From NCBI GenBank assembly GCA_937873665.1, contig CALMYW010000516.1:62001-126000 (forward strand): a stretch of 64,000 nt of DNA, written 5' to 3'. Below are positions 33,743-42,500 of this stretch, piece by piece. Under the pieces are notes generated by a model. That model was not told the origin of the DNA. It was given only the letters and a program-made list of their open reading frames with translations, and did not search any database. The DNA comes from an uncultured Sphingorhabdus sp. (GTDB taxonomy: Bacteria > Pseudomonadota > Alphaproteobacteria > Sphingomonadales > Sphingomonadaceae). The position numbers and the translations under genes were made by a program. Position 1 is the stretch's first letter; each line of letters starts with the position of its first letter.

Positions 33743-34302
33743 GGGCTCTGCGATTTCCGGCTAGCCGGACCCATCCGAAAAAACGCCGCTTAGGCAGAAG
33801 CTTGATCGCCTTACTGATGCTCGGCTTCATGTTTGCCGCAGCCTGGTTCTATGACCCTCGGGAATCGATTTCCGCCAGTGGTGAAAAAGTGGCCGTAGCG
33901 GATGGAGACAGCTTCACCATCGGCGCCAGCAAATTGCGACTCCATGGCATTGATGCTCCCGAATATCGCCAGACCTGCCGCGATGCAGAGGGCGTTGAAT
34001 GGCAGTGCGGGAAAGCCGCACGTGCCGCTCTCGAAAAACGCCTGCTAGAACCCGGCCTTGTCTGCAAAGCACAAGCCAAAGACAAATATGGCCGCGCGCT
34101 AGCTACCTGCTCCACCCGCCAAACGGCCGATGTTGCCGCTGCCCAAGTCCGCGACGGCATGGCCATCAGCCATGAATATTTGGGCGTGCGCGACTATCCT
34201 GACGAGGAGGATGCGGCGCGTGCCGCGAAAAAAGGCATCTGGATCGGCGCCTTCGAGCGCCCCGAGGATTGGCGCGCGCAGAAACGGATCGTCACCGAAT
34301 AG
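33739..34302 (+). CDS. Staphylococcal nuclease-like (thermonuclease) protein
   Basis: A 187-residue nuclease of the SNase family. The N-terminus is basic with one hydrophobic helix (about 21-40), acting as a signal anchor. The fold begins at VADGDSF and includes LRLHGIDAPE with active-site Arg and Asp, KYGRALA with a second Arg. The starting codon is GTG at 33739 overlapping the PilZ stop. Four or five Cys could form disulfides. The enzyme is probably exported or membrane-anchored. It is convergent with the nitrilase gene, ten bases between stops. Confidence 0.9.
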   Translation: MRALRFPASRTHPKKRRLGRSLIALLMLGFMFAAAWFYDPRESISASGEKVAVADGDSFTIGASKLRLHGIDAPEYRQTCRDAEGVEWQCGKAARAALEKRLLEPGLVCKAQAKDKYGRALATCSTRQTADVAAAQVRDGMAISHEYLGVRDYPDEEDAARAAKKGIWIGAFERPEDWRAQKRIVTE

Positions 34303-34312
34303 CGCACACCGA

Positions 34313-35209
34313 TTATAGCAAGCTGTGCGTCGTCACCTGCAATTTTGGCAAAGGCGCATCAGACTGTTCGTCCCAATGCTTGTAATTATACACCGCGCCT
34401 TCGGCGCGAACCTTATCGACTTTTTCCAGATCGACGTCAGCGAACAACCACATCGGCTTGTCCAGTTCACCCAAGGCAACGACGCCATTGTCCGGAAAGC
34501 CGATGTCGGGAGGGCCGTAGACCCCGGCGGCACCGCGATTGCTATCGAGCGAGGGGCACCACGGCGCCTCCCCAACCGTCGGCGAATGTACGGCGTAAAA
34601 CTGGTTTTCCAACGCGCGGGCTTGCGCACCGATGCGCACCCGCCAATAGCCTGTCAGCCCATCGGTTGCCGATGGAACGAGCAACAGCTTTGCACCAGCC
34701 TCTGCCAATGCGCGGGCGATCATCGGAAATTCGCTGTCGTAGCAGATAGCGATGCCAATCTTGCCCAGGGCAGTGTCGAACAGGATCAGGTCGCGCGCGC
34801 CGGATACGCCCCAAATCTCGCGCTCGAAACGGGTCATCACGATTTTCGCCTGTTCCCCCATCTTGCGATTGGGTGCAAACAGGCGCGCGACATTGTGGAA
34901 TTGCGCCCCCACCCGCGTCGGGCAAGATGAGGCGCAGATATGGATATGATGTTCGGCCGCCAGCCGTTCATGGGCGGCGTCAATGTCGCTGCGGTGATCC
35001 GACAACCATTCGAGCGAATAGGCCAGATCGTCGCGCGCCTTGGCGTTCGCAGCGGTCAGTTCCATGATGCCATATTCGGGGAAGACCGCGAGGCTCGCCC
35101 CGCCTGCCTTGGCTTCTTCGACCCATCGCGCCAGCTTATCCTCCCATTCGGCAAAGCTGCGGACTTCGTCGATCGGATATTGCGCGGCGGCAATGGTAAA
35201 GGCGTTCAT
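34313..35209 (-). CDS. Carbon-nitrogen hydrolase (nitrilase superfamily)
   Basis: A cytoplasmic amidase-type enzyme. The catalytic triad is visible: Glu 45 in FPEYG, Lys 122 in KIVMTRFE and Cys 156 in CYDSEFP. The length is 298 residues. The ATG at 35209 overlaps the GNAT stop (ATGA). Sequence details do not reveal the substrate; the subgroup resembles aliphatic amidase or N-carbamoyl type proteins. It ends a four-gene operon with a ketosynthase, a SnoaL-like protein and an acetyltransferase. Confidence 0.92.
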   Translation of the reverse strand: MNAFTIAAAQYPIDEVRSFAEWEDKLARWVEEAKAGGASLAVFPEYGIMELTAANAKARDDLAYSLEWLSDHRSDIDAAHERLAAEHHIHICASSCPTRVGAQFHNVARLFAPNRKMGEQAKIVMTRFEREIWGVSGARDLILFDTALGKIGIAICYDSEFPMIARALAEAGAKLLLVPSATDGLTGYWRVRIGAQARALENQFYAVHSPTVGEAPWCPSLDSNRGAAGVYGPPDIGFPDNGVVALGELDKPMWLFADVDLEKVDKVRAEGAVYNYKHWDEQSDAPLPKLQVTTHSLL

Positions 35210-35793
35210 AGCTGGCCAATCCAATATTGCATTTGGTGCGACACCTCTTCTGCGCCACCGATTTCCTTCCAATCAAAATCAGTCACGAAGCCGGAAACAG
35301 GCGCATAGCCGCGTTTCTTCCAAAAAGCATCGAGAGGTTGGTAATCGACGGGTCGGGCAGGATGGTCGTCAGGCCGTATGACTGCGCAGAAACTTGCCTG
35401 CTCCGCCCCTGCCGCTCGACCCGCAGCTTCGCGATAGTCGAAAAAGGCGTGGCCGATGCCTTTCCCGCGATAATCGGGCAACAGCACCGACTCGCCGAAA
35501 TAGAAAAGCCGGTCGACATCCAGACCGCGCTCGACAAAGGGGCGCTGAAACTCCACCTTTTGCGCGCCCATGGGTGAGGCTGTCGCCGCACCGACAATGC
35601 GGTCATCATGGAAAGCCGCAACCAGTGCAGCATCAGGGGCGGCTGCAAATTCGGCTATATAATCGCGTTCGTAGCCGACATCGCCGTCGTAGAGATAGGG
35701 GAAGGCGCGGAAAACCTCGATGCGCAAGCGCGCAAGATCGTCGAGCGCTGCGGCGATTTCCGCACCCGTCAGCGTGCGCACCGCAATCGCCAA
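35206..35793 (-). CDS. GNAT family N-acetyltransferase
   Basis: A 195-residue acetyltransferase. The acetyl-CoA loop is PDYRGKGIGHAFFDYRE at about 106-122, preceded by the beta-strand ESVLL. The start is TTG at 35793, just after the SnoaL stop; a GTG four codons later is an alternative. Substrate unknown. Its stop is coupled to the nitrilase start. GNAT and nitrilase members are often paired in amide chemistry, which is inference. Confidence 0.88.
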   Translation of the reverse strand: MAIAVRTLTGAEIAAALDDLARLRIEVFRAFPYLYDGDVGYERDYIAEFAAAPDAALVAAFHDDRIVGAATASPMGAQKVEFQRPFVERGLDVDRLFYFGESVLLPDYRGKGIGHAFFDYREAAGRAAGAEQASFCAVIRPDDHPARPVDYQPLDAFWKKRGYAPVSGFVTDFDWKEIGGAEEVSHQMQYWIGQL

Positions 35794-35794
35794 T

Positions 35795-36205
35795 TCAGCC
35801 TCCGACCTGCCGGATCCAGTCGGTCAGATTATAATAAACCGATACCCGCGAAATGAGGCCATCACGCACTTCAAAAAAGGTGCCTGCGGGCAATTCATAG
35901 GTCTGTCCTGCCGCTTCGGGCAGGCCTTCATCGGTCGCCAGATATTCGCCATGCACGATGAATTCTGCGGAACCACGGCTGCCATCTTCATTCGCCATCA
36001 TTGCGATGTCGGTGAGACGTTCCTTGTAACACCGGTCCATATGCGCGAGGAAAGCGCGGAACGCCTCCTTGCCCGACTGCCGGTCGCCCTGATTGATGTC
36101 ATGCGCGACATCGTCGGTCAGGCAGGCCAGCATGCCTTCGCCATTGCCAGCGTTGAATGCCTCATAATAACGCGACAGCAGCGCCAGCGTATCGGCGCGG
36201 CTCAT
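35795..36205 (-). CDS. SnoaL-like / NTF2-fold protein
   Basis: A 136-residue protein of the NTF2-like superfamily that includes SnoaL cyclases and ketosteroid isomerases. The start LSRYYEAFNAGNGEGMLACLTDDVAHDIN is typical, as is FFEVRDGLISRVSVYYN. The pocket acids typical for catalysis cannot be assigned. The ATG overlaps the ketosynthase stop as ATGA, hinting at action on its product. Confidence 0.85.
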   Translation of the reverse strand: MSRADTLALLSRYYEAFNAGNGEGMLACLTDDVAHDINQGDRQSGKEAFRAFLAHMDRCYKERLTDIAMMANEDGSRGSAEFIVHGEYLATDEGLPEAAGQTYELPAGTFFEVRDGLISRVSVYYNLTDWIRQVGG

Positions 36206-37332
36206 GCGACCTTCCGCACGAACACCGTGCCCGCCGAATAGCCCGCGCCGAACGAACAGATCAGCCCGGTATCGCCGGCCTTCAGGTCTTCACTGTGCTT
36301 GTGGAAGGCGATAATCGAGCCCGCGCTGGAGGTGTTGGCATAGGTGTCGAGCACGGTCGGGCTCTCATCCTCATTTGCCTCATGCCCCAGCACGCGCTGC
36401 GAAATCAGGCGGTTCATCCCCTGATTGGCCTGATGCAGCCACAGGCGGCGCAGATTGCTGCCTTCAAGGCCGAGATGCGTGGCATGATCGACGATCATCT
36501 GCGCGACCATCGGCACCACTTCCTTGAAGACCTTGCGGCCTTCCTGCACGAACAGCTTGTCGGTCTTGGGCCCGCTCTGATCGACCGGCCCCTTGCCTTC
36601 AGCCCGATTGAGGAAGCCGAAATTGTTGCGGATATTGTTGCTATACTGGGTCTTCAACCGCGTACCGAGAATTTCCCAATGCTGTGCAGGGGCCAGATCC
36701 TTGGACTCGACAAGGATCGCGGTCGCCACATCGCCGAAGATGAAATGGCTGTCGCGATCGCGCCAGTTCAAATGGCCCGAAGTGATTTCGGGGTTCACCA
36801 CCAGCACCGAACGCGCATTGCCCGAACGGATATAGTCAGCCGCAGTCTGGATGCCGAAAGTGGCCGAGGAGCAGGCGACATTCATGTCAAAGCCAAAGCC
36901 GCGCTCCATGCCCAGTTCGTGCTGGATTTCCACCGCCATCGCCGGATAGGCGCGCTGCATGTTTGATGCGGCGCAAAGCACAGCATCGACATCGGCTATG
37001 TCGCGTCCGGCCTTGGCCAGCGCGTCGCGGCACGCGGCAACGCCGATTTCGGCCATCAGCGAAATCTGGTCATTGGGCCGCTCTGCATAGCGCGGTTCCA
37101 TGATTTCGGGATCGATAATCGCGCTCTTGTCGATCACATGGCGCGATTTGATGCCGCTCGCTTTTTCGACAAATTCGACCGAGCTGTGCACCAGCTGCTC
37201 GGCATCTGGGTTGCGTGCATTATACAGATCAACATAGGCATTGAAGCTCGCGACCAGTTCCTCGTTCGAGATGGTATCGCTGGGGGTGTAAAGCCCGGTC
37301 GCCGAAATGACCGGAGTGTAGGCGTCTGACAT
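36202..37332 (-). CDS. Beta-ketoacyl-ACP synthase III-like enzyme
   Basis: A thiolase-fold condensing enzyme of 376 residues. The Cys-His-Asn triad is intact: Cys 154 in NVACSSATFG, His 300 in LWLHQAN and Asn 333 in YANTSSAGS. It is longer than E. coli FabH (317) and resembles the longer group that includes Pseudomonas PA3286, which condenses octanoyl-CoA with malonyl-ACP. It is the first gene of the operon with SnoaL-like, GNAT and nitrilase genes and divergent from an acyltransferase. A role in medium-chain recycling or in making a small acyl product is possible. Confidence 0.9.
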   Translation of the reverse strand: MSDAYTPVISATGLYTPSDTISNEELVASFNAYVDLYNARNPDAEQLVHSSVEFVEKASGIKSRHVIDKSAIIDPEIMEPRYAERPNDQISLMAEIGVAACRDALAKAGRDIADVDAVLCAASNMQRAYPAMAVEIQHELGMERGFGFDMNVACSSATFGIQTAADYIRSGNARSVLVVNPEITSGHLNWRDRDSHFIFGDVATAILVESKDLAPAQHWEILGTRLKTQYSNNIRNNFGFLNRAEGKGPVDQSGPKTDKLFVQEGRKVFKEVVPMVAQMIVDHATHLGLEGSNLRRLWLHQANQGMNRLISQRVLGHEANEDESPTVLDTYANTSSAGSIIAFHKHSEDLKAGDTGLICSFGAGYSAGTVFVRKVA

Positions 37333-37453
37333 GGCAATCCCGCTTATATTGTTGTGATGTCAGCGGACTAGCGCCACCCAATACGGGAAACAAGCTAATT
37401 GCTTTTGATTGGCCGCGCGTTCAAAGTCATGCAGGAGAGGGGACCATAAAAAT

Positions 37454-38059
37454 ATGGCATTGGAGACGCGCAAACCCAGCCTGCTGTCGCGAGCTGTCCG
37501 GGCATTGCTGATGTGGTTTTACCGTCGACAGGGCTGGACTGCGGTGGGCTCGATACCCGAACCGCGCCGCTTCATCATCATCGCCGCGCCGCACACATCA
37601 AACTGGGATTTTGTCTATTATATCGGACTCACCCAGACCCTTGGCATTACCCCGCATTTCATGGCGAAAACCGGGCTTTTCCGCTGGCCGATGCGCAATT
37701 TCATGCTCGATATGGGCGGGGTTCCGGTCGATCGCAAAAAGGGCGGCAATTATGTGCAGGCGATGATTGACGAATTCGCCAAGCATAAGGAATTCATGCT
37801 CACCATCGCGCCCGAAGGCACACGCGGCGCGGTGCGCAAATGGAAAACAGGCTTCTACCATATCGCCATGGGCGCAAAGGTGCCCATGGTCGTGGGAATG
37901 ATGGATTATGGCAAGAAAACCGGCGGACTTGGCCCGATGATCTGGCCAACCGGCGATTATGAAGCGGATATGGCGAAGGTGGCAGAGGTTTATGCCAAGG
38001 TAACGCCGAAACATCCGTCAAAACAAATGGCGAGCATTACCGGGGAGAGCGAAACATGA
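37454..38059 (+). CDS. Lysophospholipid acyltransferase family (PlsC-like)
   Basis: A 201-residue acyltransferase. The HxxxxD catalytic motif is HTSNWD near residue 47, and the PEGTR motif occurs near 118. A hydrophobic stretch at the start associates with membranes. ATG at 37454 is chosen. It is short for PlsC and resembles the small glycerol acyltransferase or membrane-lipid remodelling group. The stop overlaps the DUF1295 start as ATGA; the pair likely acts in lipid modification. Confidence 0.88.
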   Translation: MALETRKPSLLSRAVRALLMWFYRRQGWTAVGSIPEPRRFIIIAAPHTSNWDFVYYIGLTQTLGITPHFMAKTGLFRWPMRNFMLDMGGVPVDRKKGGNYVQAMIDEFAKHKEFMLTIAPEGTRGAVRKWKTGFYHIAMGAKVPMVVGMMDYGKKTGGLGPMIWPTGDYEADMAKVAEVYAKVTPKHPSKQMASITGESET

Positions 38060-38862
38060 GCGGTGCGTTGACCATGCTGGCGATCAACCTTGGGGCGTTG
38101 ATGATCGCAATCCTTTTGCTCTGGGCCTATTCGGTCAAAATCCGCGATGTATCGTTCATCGATGCATTTTGGGCATTTGGCATGGTCATCCTTGCCTGGG
38201 CGAGCTGGTTCCAGATCGACGGCAATGGCCGCCGCGCCGATGTGTTGCTGGCACTCACAACGATATGGGGTGTGCGCCTTGCCGCCCATCTGGTCACACG
38301 CTGGCGGCGTGAAGGCGAAGATCCACGCTACAAAAAGATTATCGGCCATGCGATGGAAACCAAGGGCTGGAGCTGGGCCAAGACCGCGCTCCTCATGGTT
38401 TTCCTGACGCAGGCTCCCCTGCTCTTCATCACCTCATTGCCCGCGCAGCTCGGCATATGGGCCAGCGAGGGCGGACGCTGGGTGATGGGGCCGGTTGCCT
38501 GGGTCGGCGTGGCGGTCGCGATGATCGGCATCGTCTTCGAAACCGTTGGCGATGCGCAGTTGAAGGCCTTCCGCCACAATCCGGCAAACAAGGGCAAGGT
38601 GCTCGACACCGGCCTGTGGCGTTATACCCGCCACCCCAATTATTTCGGCGATGCCTGCACCTGGTGGGGTATCTGGCTGGTGGCGGCGGAAACCGGCCCT
38701 GCTGGCTGGGTGAGCATCATCGGCCCGATCTTCCTGACCTTCACACTGACCAAATGGTCGGGCAAGCCGTTGCTCGAACGCAGCCTGAAAAAGAACCGCC
38801 CCGAATATGCCGCCTATATCGAGCGCACCTCGGGCTTCTTCCCCTGGCCGCCGAAGAAATAG
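38056..38862 (+). CDS. DUF1295 / steroid 5-alpha-reductase family membrane protein
   Basis: An integral membrane protein of 268 residues with about six helices. The C-terminal signature RYTRHPNYFGDACTWWG (about 192-208) is found in the DUF1295 and isoprenylcysteine methyltransferase/steroid reductase superfamily; it binds the nucleotide or cofactor. ATGA overlap with the acyltransferase gene. The end carries a stop inside a bidirectional hairpin (38857-38881). Function unknown; a reductase of lipids is plausible. Confidence 0.9.
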   Translation: MSGALTMLAINLGALMIAILLLWAYSVKIRDVSFIDAFWAFGMVILAWASWFQIDGNGRRADVLLALTTIWGVRLAAHLVTRWRREGEDPRYKKIIGHAMETKGWSWAKTALLMVFLTQAPLLFITSLPAQLGIWASEGGRWVMGPVAWVGVAVAMIGIVFETVGDAQLKAFRHNPANKGKVLDTGLWRYTRHPNYFGDACTWWGIWLVAAETGPAGWVSIIGPIFLTFTLTKWSGKPLLERSLKKNRPEYAAYIERTSGFFPWPPKK

Positions 38863-38881
38863 CTCCTATGCGGAGCTATTT
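38857..38881. terminator. Bidirectional hairpin between convergent genes
   Basis: AAATAGCTCC-TATGC-GGAGCTATTT is a perfect 10-bp inverted repeat with 5-base loop. It contains the stop codons of both the DUF1295 gene (38860-38862) and the P450 gene (38876-38878) and ends in short T-runs in both directions, so it can terminate both. Confidence 0.7.
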
Positions 38882-40096
38882 CACCAACCACACCTCGCCA
38901 TAGCCGTTAAAGGCGGGGGCGACCTTGTGCTTCACCTCGCGCCCCGGCGCGAAGGCGAGGTTGGGAAAGCGTTCGAACAGCATCGGCAGCGCAATCTTCG
39001 CCTGCGCCTTGCCCAGCCCCGCACCCAGGCAATAATGCGCGCCGCCGCCAAAGGCGAAATGCTGCACGTTCTTGCGCTCGATATCGAATTGCAGCGGATC
39101 GGGGTTCATTTCGGGATCGTAATGCACGCCGAACAGCGACATGTGCAGGGTGTCACCCTTTTTGATCGCCTTGTCCGCGACCTGCATATCCTCATGCGCG
39201 CTGCGCAGCACCTGTGACACCGGTGGCTCGACGCGCAAAATCTCGTCCATCGCATTGTCGTGCAGGTCGGGCCGCGCGCGGAATTTGGCGAGCTGATCGG
39301 GATGCTTGAGCAACTGCACCACACCCGCGCCGAGCATATCGGTGGTGGTCGAATTGCCTGCGATCAGCAACAGGCGGATCAGCAACACGATGTCCTGCGT
39401 CGTCAGGCTGTCGCCCTCTTCCTCCGCCTGCGCAAGGCGGGTGATCAGGTCGTCGCTTGGCTGGCTCCGCCGAATATCCACCTCGCGCGCCAGATAGTCG
39501 GCGAGCACGGTGGTCGATTCCTCGTACAGTGCGGTCTGCTCTGGCGTGCGGAACGGGTTGAGCGCCTGCATGCAGCCTAATGACCAGCGGCGGAAATCCT
39601 TGCGGTCGGCGGGGTTGATACCCAGCAATTCGGCCATCACCGTGGTCGGCAAGGGCGAACCGAACAGTTGGACAAAATCAAACTCGCCCACCGCCGCCTC
39701 GATATCGTCGGCAAGTCCCTTCGCGATTTCCTCTATGCGTGGCAGCAGCGCCTCGACCGAGCGTTTGTTGAAGGCCTTCAACACCAGCGTACGTTGCCGC
39801 TTATGCTCGGGATCGTCGAGCATCAGGATCGACAATTCCTTGCTGTTATTGCCATAGAGCGTTTTGGAGAAACTGCCTTCATTGGCCTTGCGGGGATCGG
39901 CGTTGAGTTCGCGGTTCTTGATCAGTTCCGAAACCTCTTGCCCGCGCGTCAGAAAGTATCGGCCAAGCTGCTGGTCATGATGAACCGGGTCGGCGGCACG
40001 CAACCGGTCGAGCGGCACCCACGGCGTTTCGCGATAGGTCGGGTCAAGCGCCGAAAGCTGGTAACCTGTTGGCAGCGGCTGTTCTTCGTCGGACAT
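38876..40096 (-). CDS. Cytochrome P450
   Basis: A soluble bacterial P450 of 406 residues. The heme-binding loop FGGGAHYCLGAGLGK (Cys ligand) is complete; the K-helix ExxR is EILR around 283; the I-helix oxygen motif is AGNSTTTD, where the acidic residue is replaced by Asn but Thr is kept. Start MSDEEQPL at 40096 is preferred. No ferredoxin or reductase gene is adjacent, so redox partners are elsewhere. Substrates may be terpenes, steroids or fatty acids. Confidence 0.94.
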   Translation of the reverse strand: MSDEEQPLPTGYQLSALDPTYRETPWVPLDRLRAADPVHHDQQLGRYFLTRGQEVSELIKNRELNADPRKANEGSFSKTLYGNNSKELSILMLDDPEHKRQRTLVLKAFNKRSVEALLPRIEEIAKGLADDIEAAVGEFDFVQLFGSPLPTTVMAELLGINPADRKDFRRWSLGCMQALNPFRTPEQTALYEESTTVLADYLAREVDIRRSQPSDDLITRLAQAEEEGDSLTTQDIVLLIRLLLIAGNSTTTDMLGAGVVQLLKHPDQLAKFRARPDLHDNAMDEILRVEPPVSQVLRSAHEDMQVADKAIKKGDTLHMSLFGVHYDPEMNPDPLQFDIERKNVQHFAFGGGAHYCLGAGLGKAQAKIALPMLFERFPNLAFAPGREVKHKVAPAFNGYGEVWLVK

Positions 40097-40239
40097 GAAT
40101 AGGATTCTCGCTTGTTGTGGGACCACCCGCCGCGACGATACGCAGCCGAGTTGGCATTGCAACCATGCTTACCAATTTTGCCCACAGACAATTTGCCCTG
40201 CATCAATGGCAGCGCCCAAAATTTCACTATACTGGTCAA

Positions 40240-40662
40240 ATGTTGGCACAACTCGCAATATCGACACTTATGGGGATCATCACCGTCGTCATTCACGGAC
40301 TCGGCCTCAACTTGCTTACACGCATGGTGCGCAAGGAATTCCACGAGGAAAAGGTGCACCACATCTCTTCGCTGTCGGCACGCAGCATGTTCTTCATCGT
40401 CGGCCTCGTGCTGGGACTTTTCCTTCTGCACGGGTTCGAAATCTGGCTCTATGCCTTCCTCTTTATCGGCCTAGGAGCAATCAAGCCGCTTGAGACAGCC
40501 GTCTATTTTTCAACGATCAGCTATGCGGGAATCGGTTATGACGACCGCTATATCGAGCCTGCCTGGCGGCTGGTTTCAGCGATCGAAGGAATAAACGGGT
40601 TGCTGTTGCTCGGTTGGTCTACGGCTTTCTTTTTCACACTCGTCACCCGATTGGGGCGATGA
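40240..40662 (+). CDS. Two-helix ion-channel-like membrane protein with unusual filter
   Basis: A 140-residue protein with about four hydrophobic helices. The region YFSTISYAGIGYDDRY sits where two-TM potassium channels have TxTTxGYGD; the GYG core is absent as such and replaced by GIGYDD. It is similar in plan to Ion_trans_2 proteins. The start is uncertain: ATG 40240 has a poor ribosome-binding site and ATG 40165 is an alternative. It is divergent from the P450 gene, and its stop abuts the stop of the convergent hypothetical gene. Confidence 0.7.
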   Translation: MLAQLAISTLMGIITVVIHGLGLNLLTRMVRKEFHEEKVHHISSLSARSMFFIVGLVLGLFLLHGFEIWLYAFLFIGLGAIKPLETAVYFSTISYAGIGYDDRYIEPAWRLVSAIEGINGLLLLGWSTAFFFTLVTRLGR

Positions 40663-41499
40663 TCACCGCACTGGCATTTCCCGCGTCAGCGCCGCCATGG
40701 CGCGATACAGCGCAATCATCTCGGCAAAATCGAATGCCTGCTTCACCGGTTGGTCGTTCGCCAGCCTTGCTTCTATCTCGATCGGCACCGGGCCTTTCTG
40801 TTGCAGCAAGGCATCGGTGAAAGTCTTGCCCTCGAGGATCGCGGTCCAGGCGCTGACATCGTCCCGGTCAGACAGAGACTGGTTGACCCAGTCGACCGTC
40901 ACCGGCGCATTCTCTCCGGCGCGGAAGTGCAAGGGTGCTAATGGCCTGCCTTTATGCTCGGGCCAGTCGTAGGAACTTACCGAAAGGCCAAGCTGATATT
41001 CCTCATTCTGGTTCTGCAACACCAGCATGCTTGCGCCTTTGGGGCCGAACCCGGTGGTGCACTGGACGACTGCAGCCGCGCCGCTGAGATAGCAGCGGAT
41101 CTCCCCCTTGCGTGTGGGGTAAGTGGCTGCCGGTGTTGCGCCTGACAATGAAAAGATAATCGTATCACCTTGATAGAGCGCGCGAATCTTCTCACCGTCC
41201 AGCAGGAAATCTTCGACCAGCGCGATACCAATCGCCTTGCCAAAGCCGTCGAGCGTCCTTGCACAGCGAAGCCGCCCACGAAATTGCGGCATCGTGACCG
41301 TCGAGGGCATCAACTCTTCGCGCACATAGCCCAGTTCACCAGCGCGCTTCGCCATTTCGGCGGGCAGCGCATCGGTGACGCTGCACGTCGGCACCGTCCC
41401 GCGATCGGCAACCTCAAGTTCGGGATTGGCCATTGCGGGCGCAGCACCGAACAAGGATGTCGCAACAAACGTAAAGCCAATCATGGCGGAAATTTTCAT
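40663..41499 (-). CDS. Exported hypothetical protein (278 aa)
   Basis: A 278-residue protein with a clean signal peptide (cleavage near AMANP). The mature domain holds Cys pairs around 39, 79, 136 and 146 that could be disulfides and a beta-rich pattern. I do not recognise the family. The last quarter has an acidic/aliphatic segment, possibly helical. It is a single gene, convergent with the channel-like gene and divergent from the PhnA-like one. Confidence 0.75.
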   Translation of the reverse strand: MKISAMIGFTFVATSLFGAAPAMANPELEVADRGTVPTCSVTDALPAEMAKRAGELGYVREELMPSTVTMPQFRGRLRCARTLDGFGKAIGIALVEDFLLDGEKIRALYQGDTIIFSLSGATPAATYPTRKGEIRCYLSGAAAVVQCTTGFGPKGASMLVLQNQNEEYQLGLSVSSYDWPEHKGRPLAPLHFRAGENAPVTVDWVNQSLSDRDDVSAWTAILEGKTFTDALLQQKGPVPIEIEARLANDQPVKQAFDFAEMIALYRAMAALTREMPVR

Positions 41500-41586
41500 A
41501 CCCTGCCGTTAGCCACCGCTGTCATGCACGGCAAGCTTGCAAATCGTGCAGCCGGGGCGCACAGCGCGCGCAAGAAAGGCGGGAAA

Positions 41587-41889
41587 ATGTCCGACGAAGA
41601 TTATGTCTATGATGAGGAAAGCGGCGAATGGCTGCCCGCGTCCGAACTTGCGGCCAAACAGGCTGCCGCGAACACTGTCGAAGTACGTGATGCCGTGGGC
41701 AACATATTGCAGGATGGCGATCAGGTAACGCTGATCAAGGATCTGACCGTCAAGGGTGCGGGGCAGACGCTGAAGCAGGGCACGCTGATCAAATCGATCC
41801 GGCTGACGGGCGATGCGCAGGAAATCGACTGCAAATTTGAAGGCATCAAAGGTCTGGTGCTGCGCGCCGAATTTGTGCGGAAACGCTGA
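41587..41889 (+). CDS. PhnA/YjdM-like protein lacking the zinc ribbon
   Basis: A 100-residue protein. Residues about 31-100 match the PhnA C-terminal domain: VEVRDAVGNILQDGDQVTLIKDL, KGAGQTLKQGT, DCKFEGIKGLVLRAEFV. The N-terminal 30 residues have the place of the zinc ribbon but no cysteines. The family name comes from an Escherichia coli phosphonate locus, though a phosphonate role is not established. The ATG follows GGCGGGAAA. Its stop overlaps the next start as TGATG. Confidence 0.85.
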   Translation: MSDEDYVYDEESGEWLPASELAAKQAAANTVEVRDAVGNILQDGDQVTLIKDLTVKGAGQTLKQGTLIKSIRLTGDAQEIDCKFEGIKGLVLRAEFVRKR

Positions 41890-42500
41890 TGCGGCGCTTG
41901 GCCATAATCGCAGCGCTTGCACTTTCAGCCTGCGCGACCACCCCGCCCGCCAATCCGCAAGACGCCTTTTGGGCGAATCTGAGCGCGCATTGCGGAATGG
42001 CGTTTCCGGGCAAGCTCGCCAGTGACGAAGACACCGATGCAGATTTCAAAGACCGCCCGATGATGATGCACATCCGCAGTTGCACCGACAGCGAAATCCG
42101 CATCCCCTTCCATGTCGGGCCCAAGGAGGCTGACGGCAAATGGGATCGTTCGCGCACCTGGGTGATTACACGCACCACAACCGGCCTGCGGCTAAAACAT
42201 GACCACCGGCATGAGGATGGCAGCGAGGACAGGCTGACCCAATATGGCGGCGATACGGCAAACGCGGGCACGGCGACCGCACAAGCCTTTCCCGTCGATG
42301 CCGAGAGCATAGCGTTGTTCCGTCGCGAGGGCCGCGACGTATCGGTGACCAATGTCTGGGAGGTCGAGATCAGCGACAAGGGTGCGGCCAATCCCGGCTT
42401 TGCCTATGTGCTGCGCCGCACCGGTGAAAATGCCCGCTTTTTCCGTGTGGAGTTTGATCTGACCACAACTGTTGTCGCGCCGCCGCCTTGGGGCGGCTAG
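41889..42500 (+). CDS. Lipoprotein of unknown function
   Basis: A 203-residue lipoprotein with lipobox LSAC at residues about 12-15. The mature chain has many charged residues, a His/Asp segment (HDHRHEDGSEDR) around 98-109 and a C-terminal beta region. The family is unknown to me. Translation appears coupled to the PhnA-like gene. The last four bases overlap the stop of the convergent membrane protein gene. Confidence 0.8.
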   Translation: MRRLAIIAALALSACATTPPANPQDAFWANLSAHCGMAFPGKLASDEDTDADFKDRPMMMHIRSCTDSEIRIPFHVGPKEADGKWDRSRTWVITRTTTGLRLKHDHRHEDGSEDRLTQYGGDTANAGTATAQAFPVDAESIALFRREGRDVSVTNVWEVEISDKGAANPGFAYVLRRTGENARFFRVEFDLTTTVVAPPPWGG

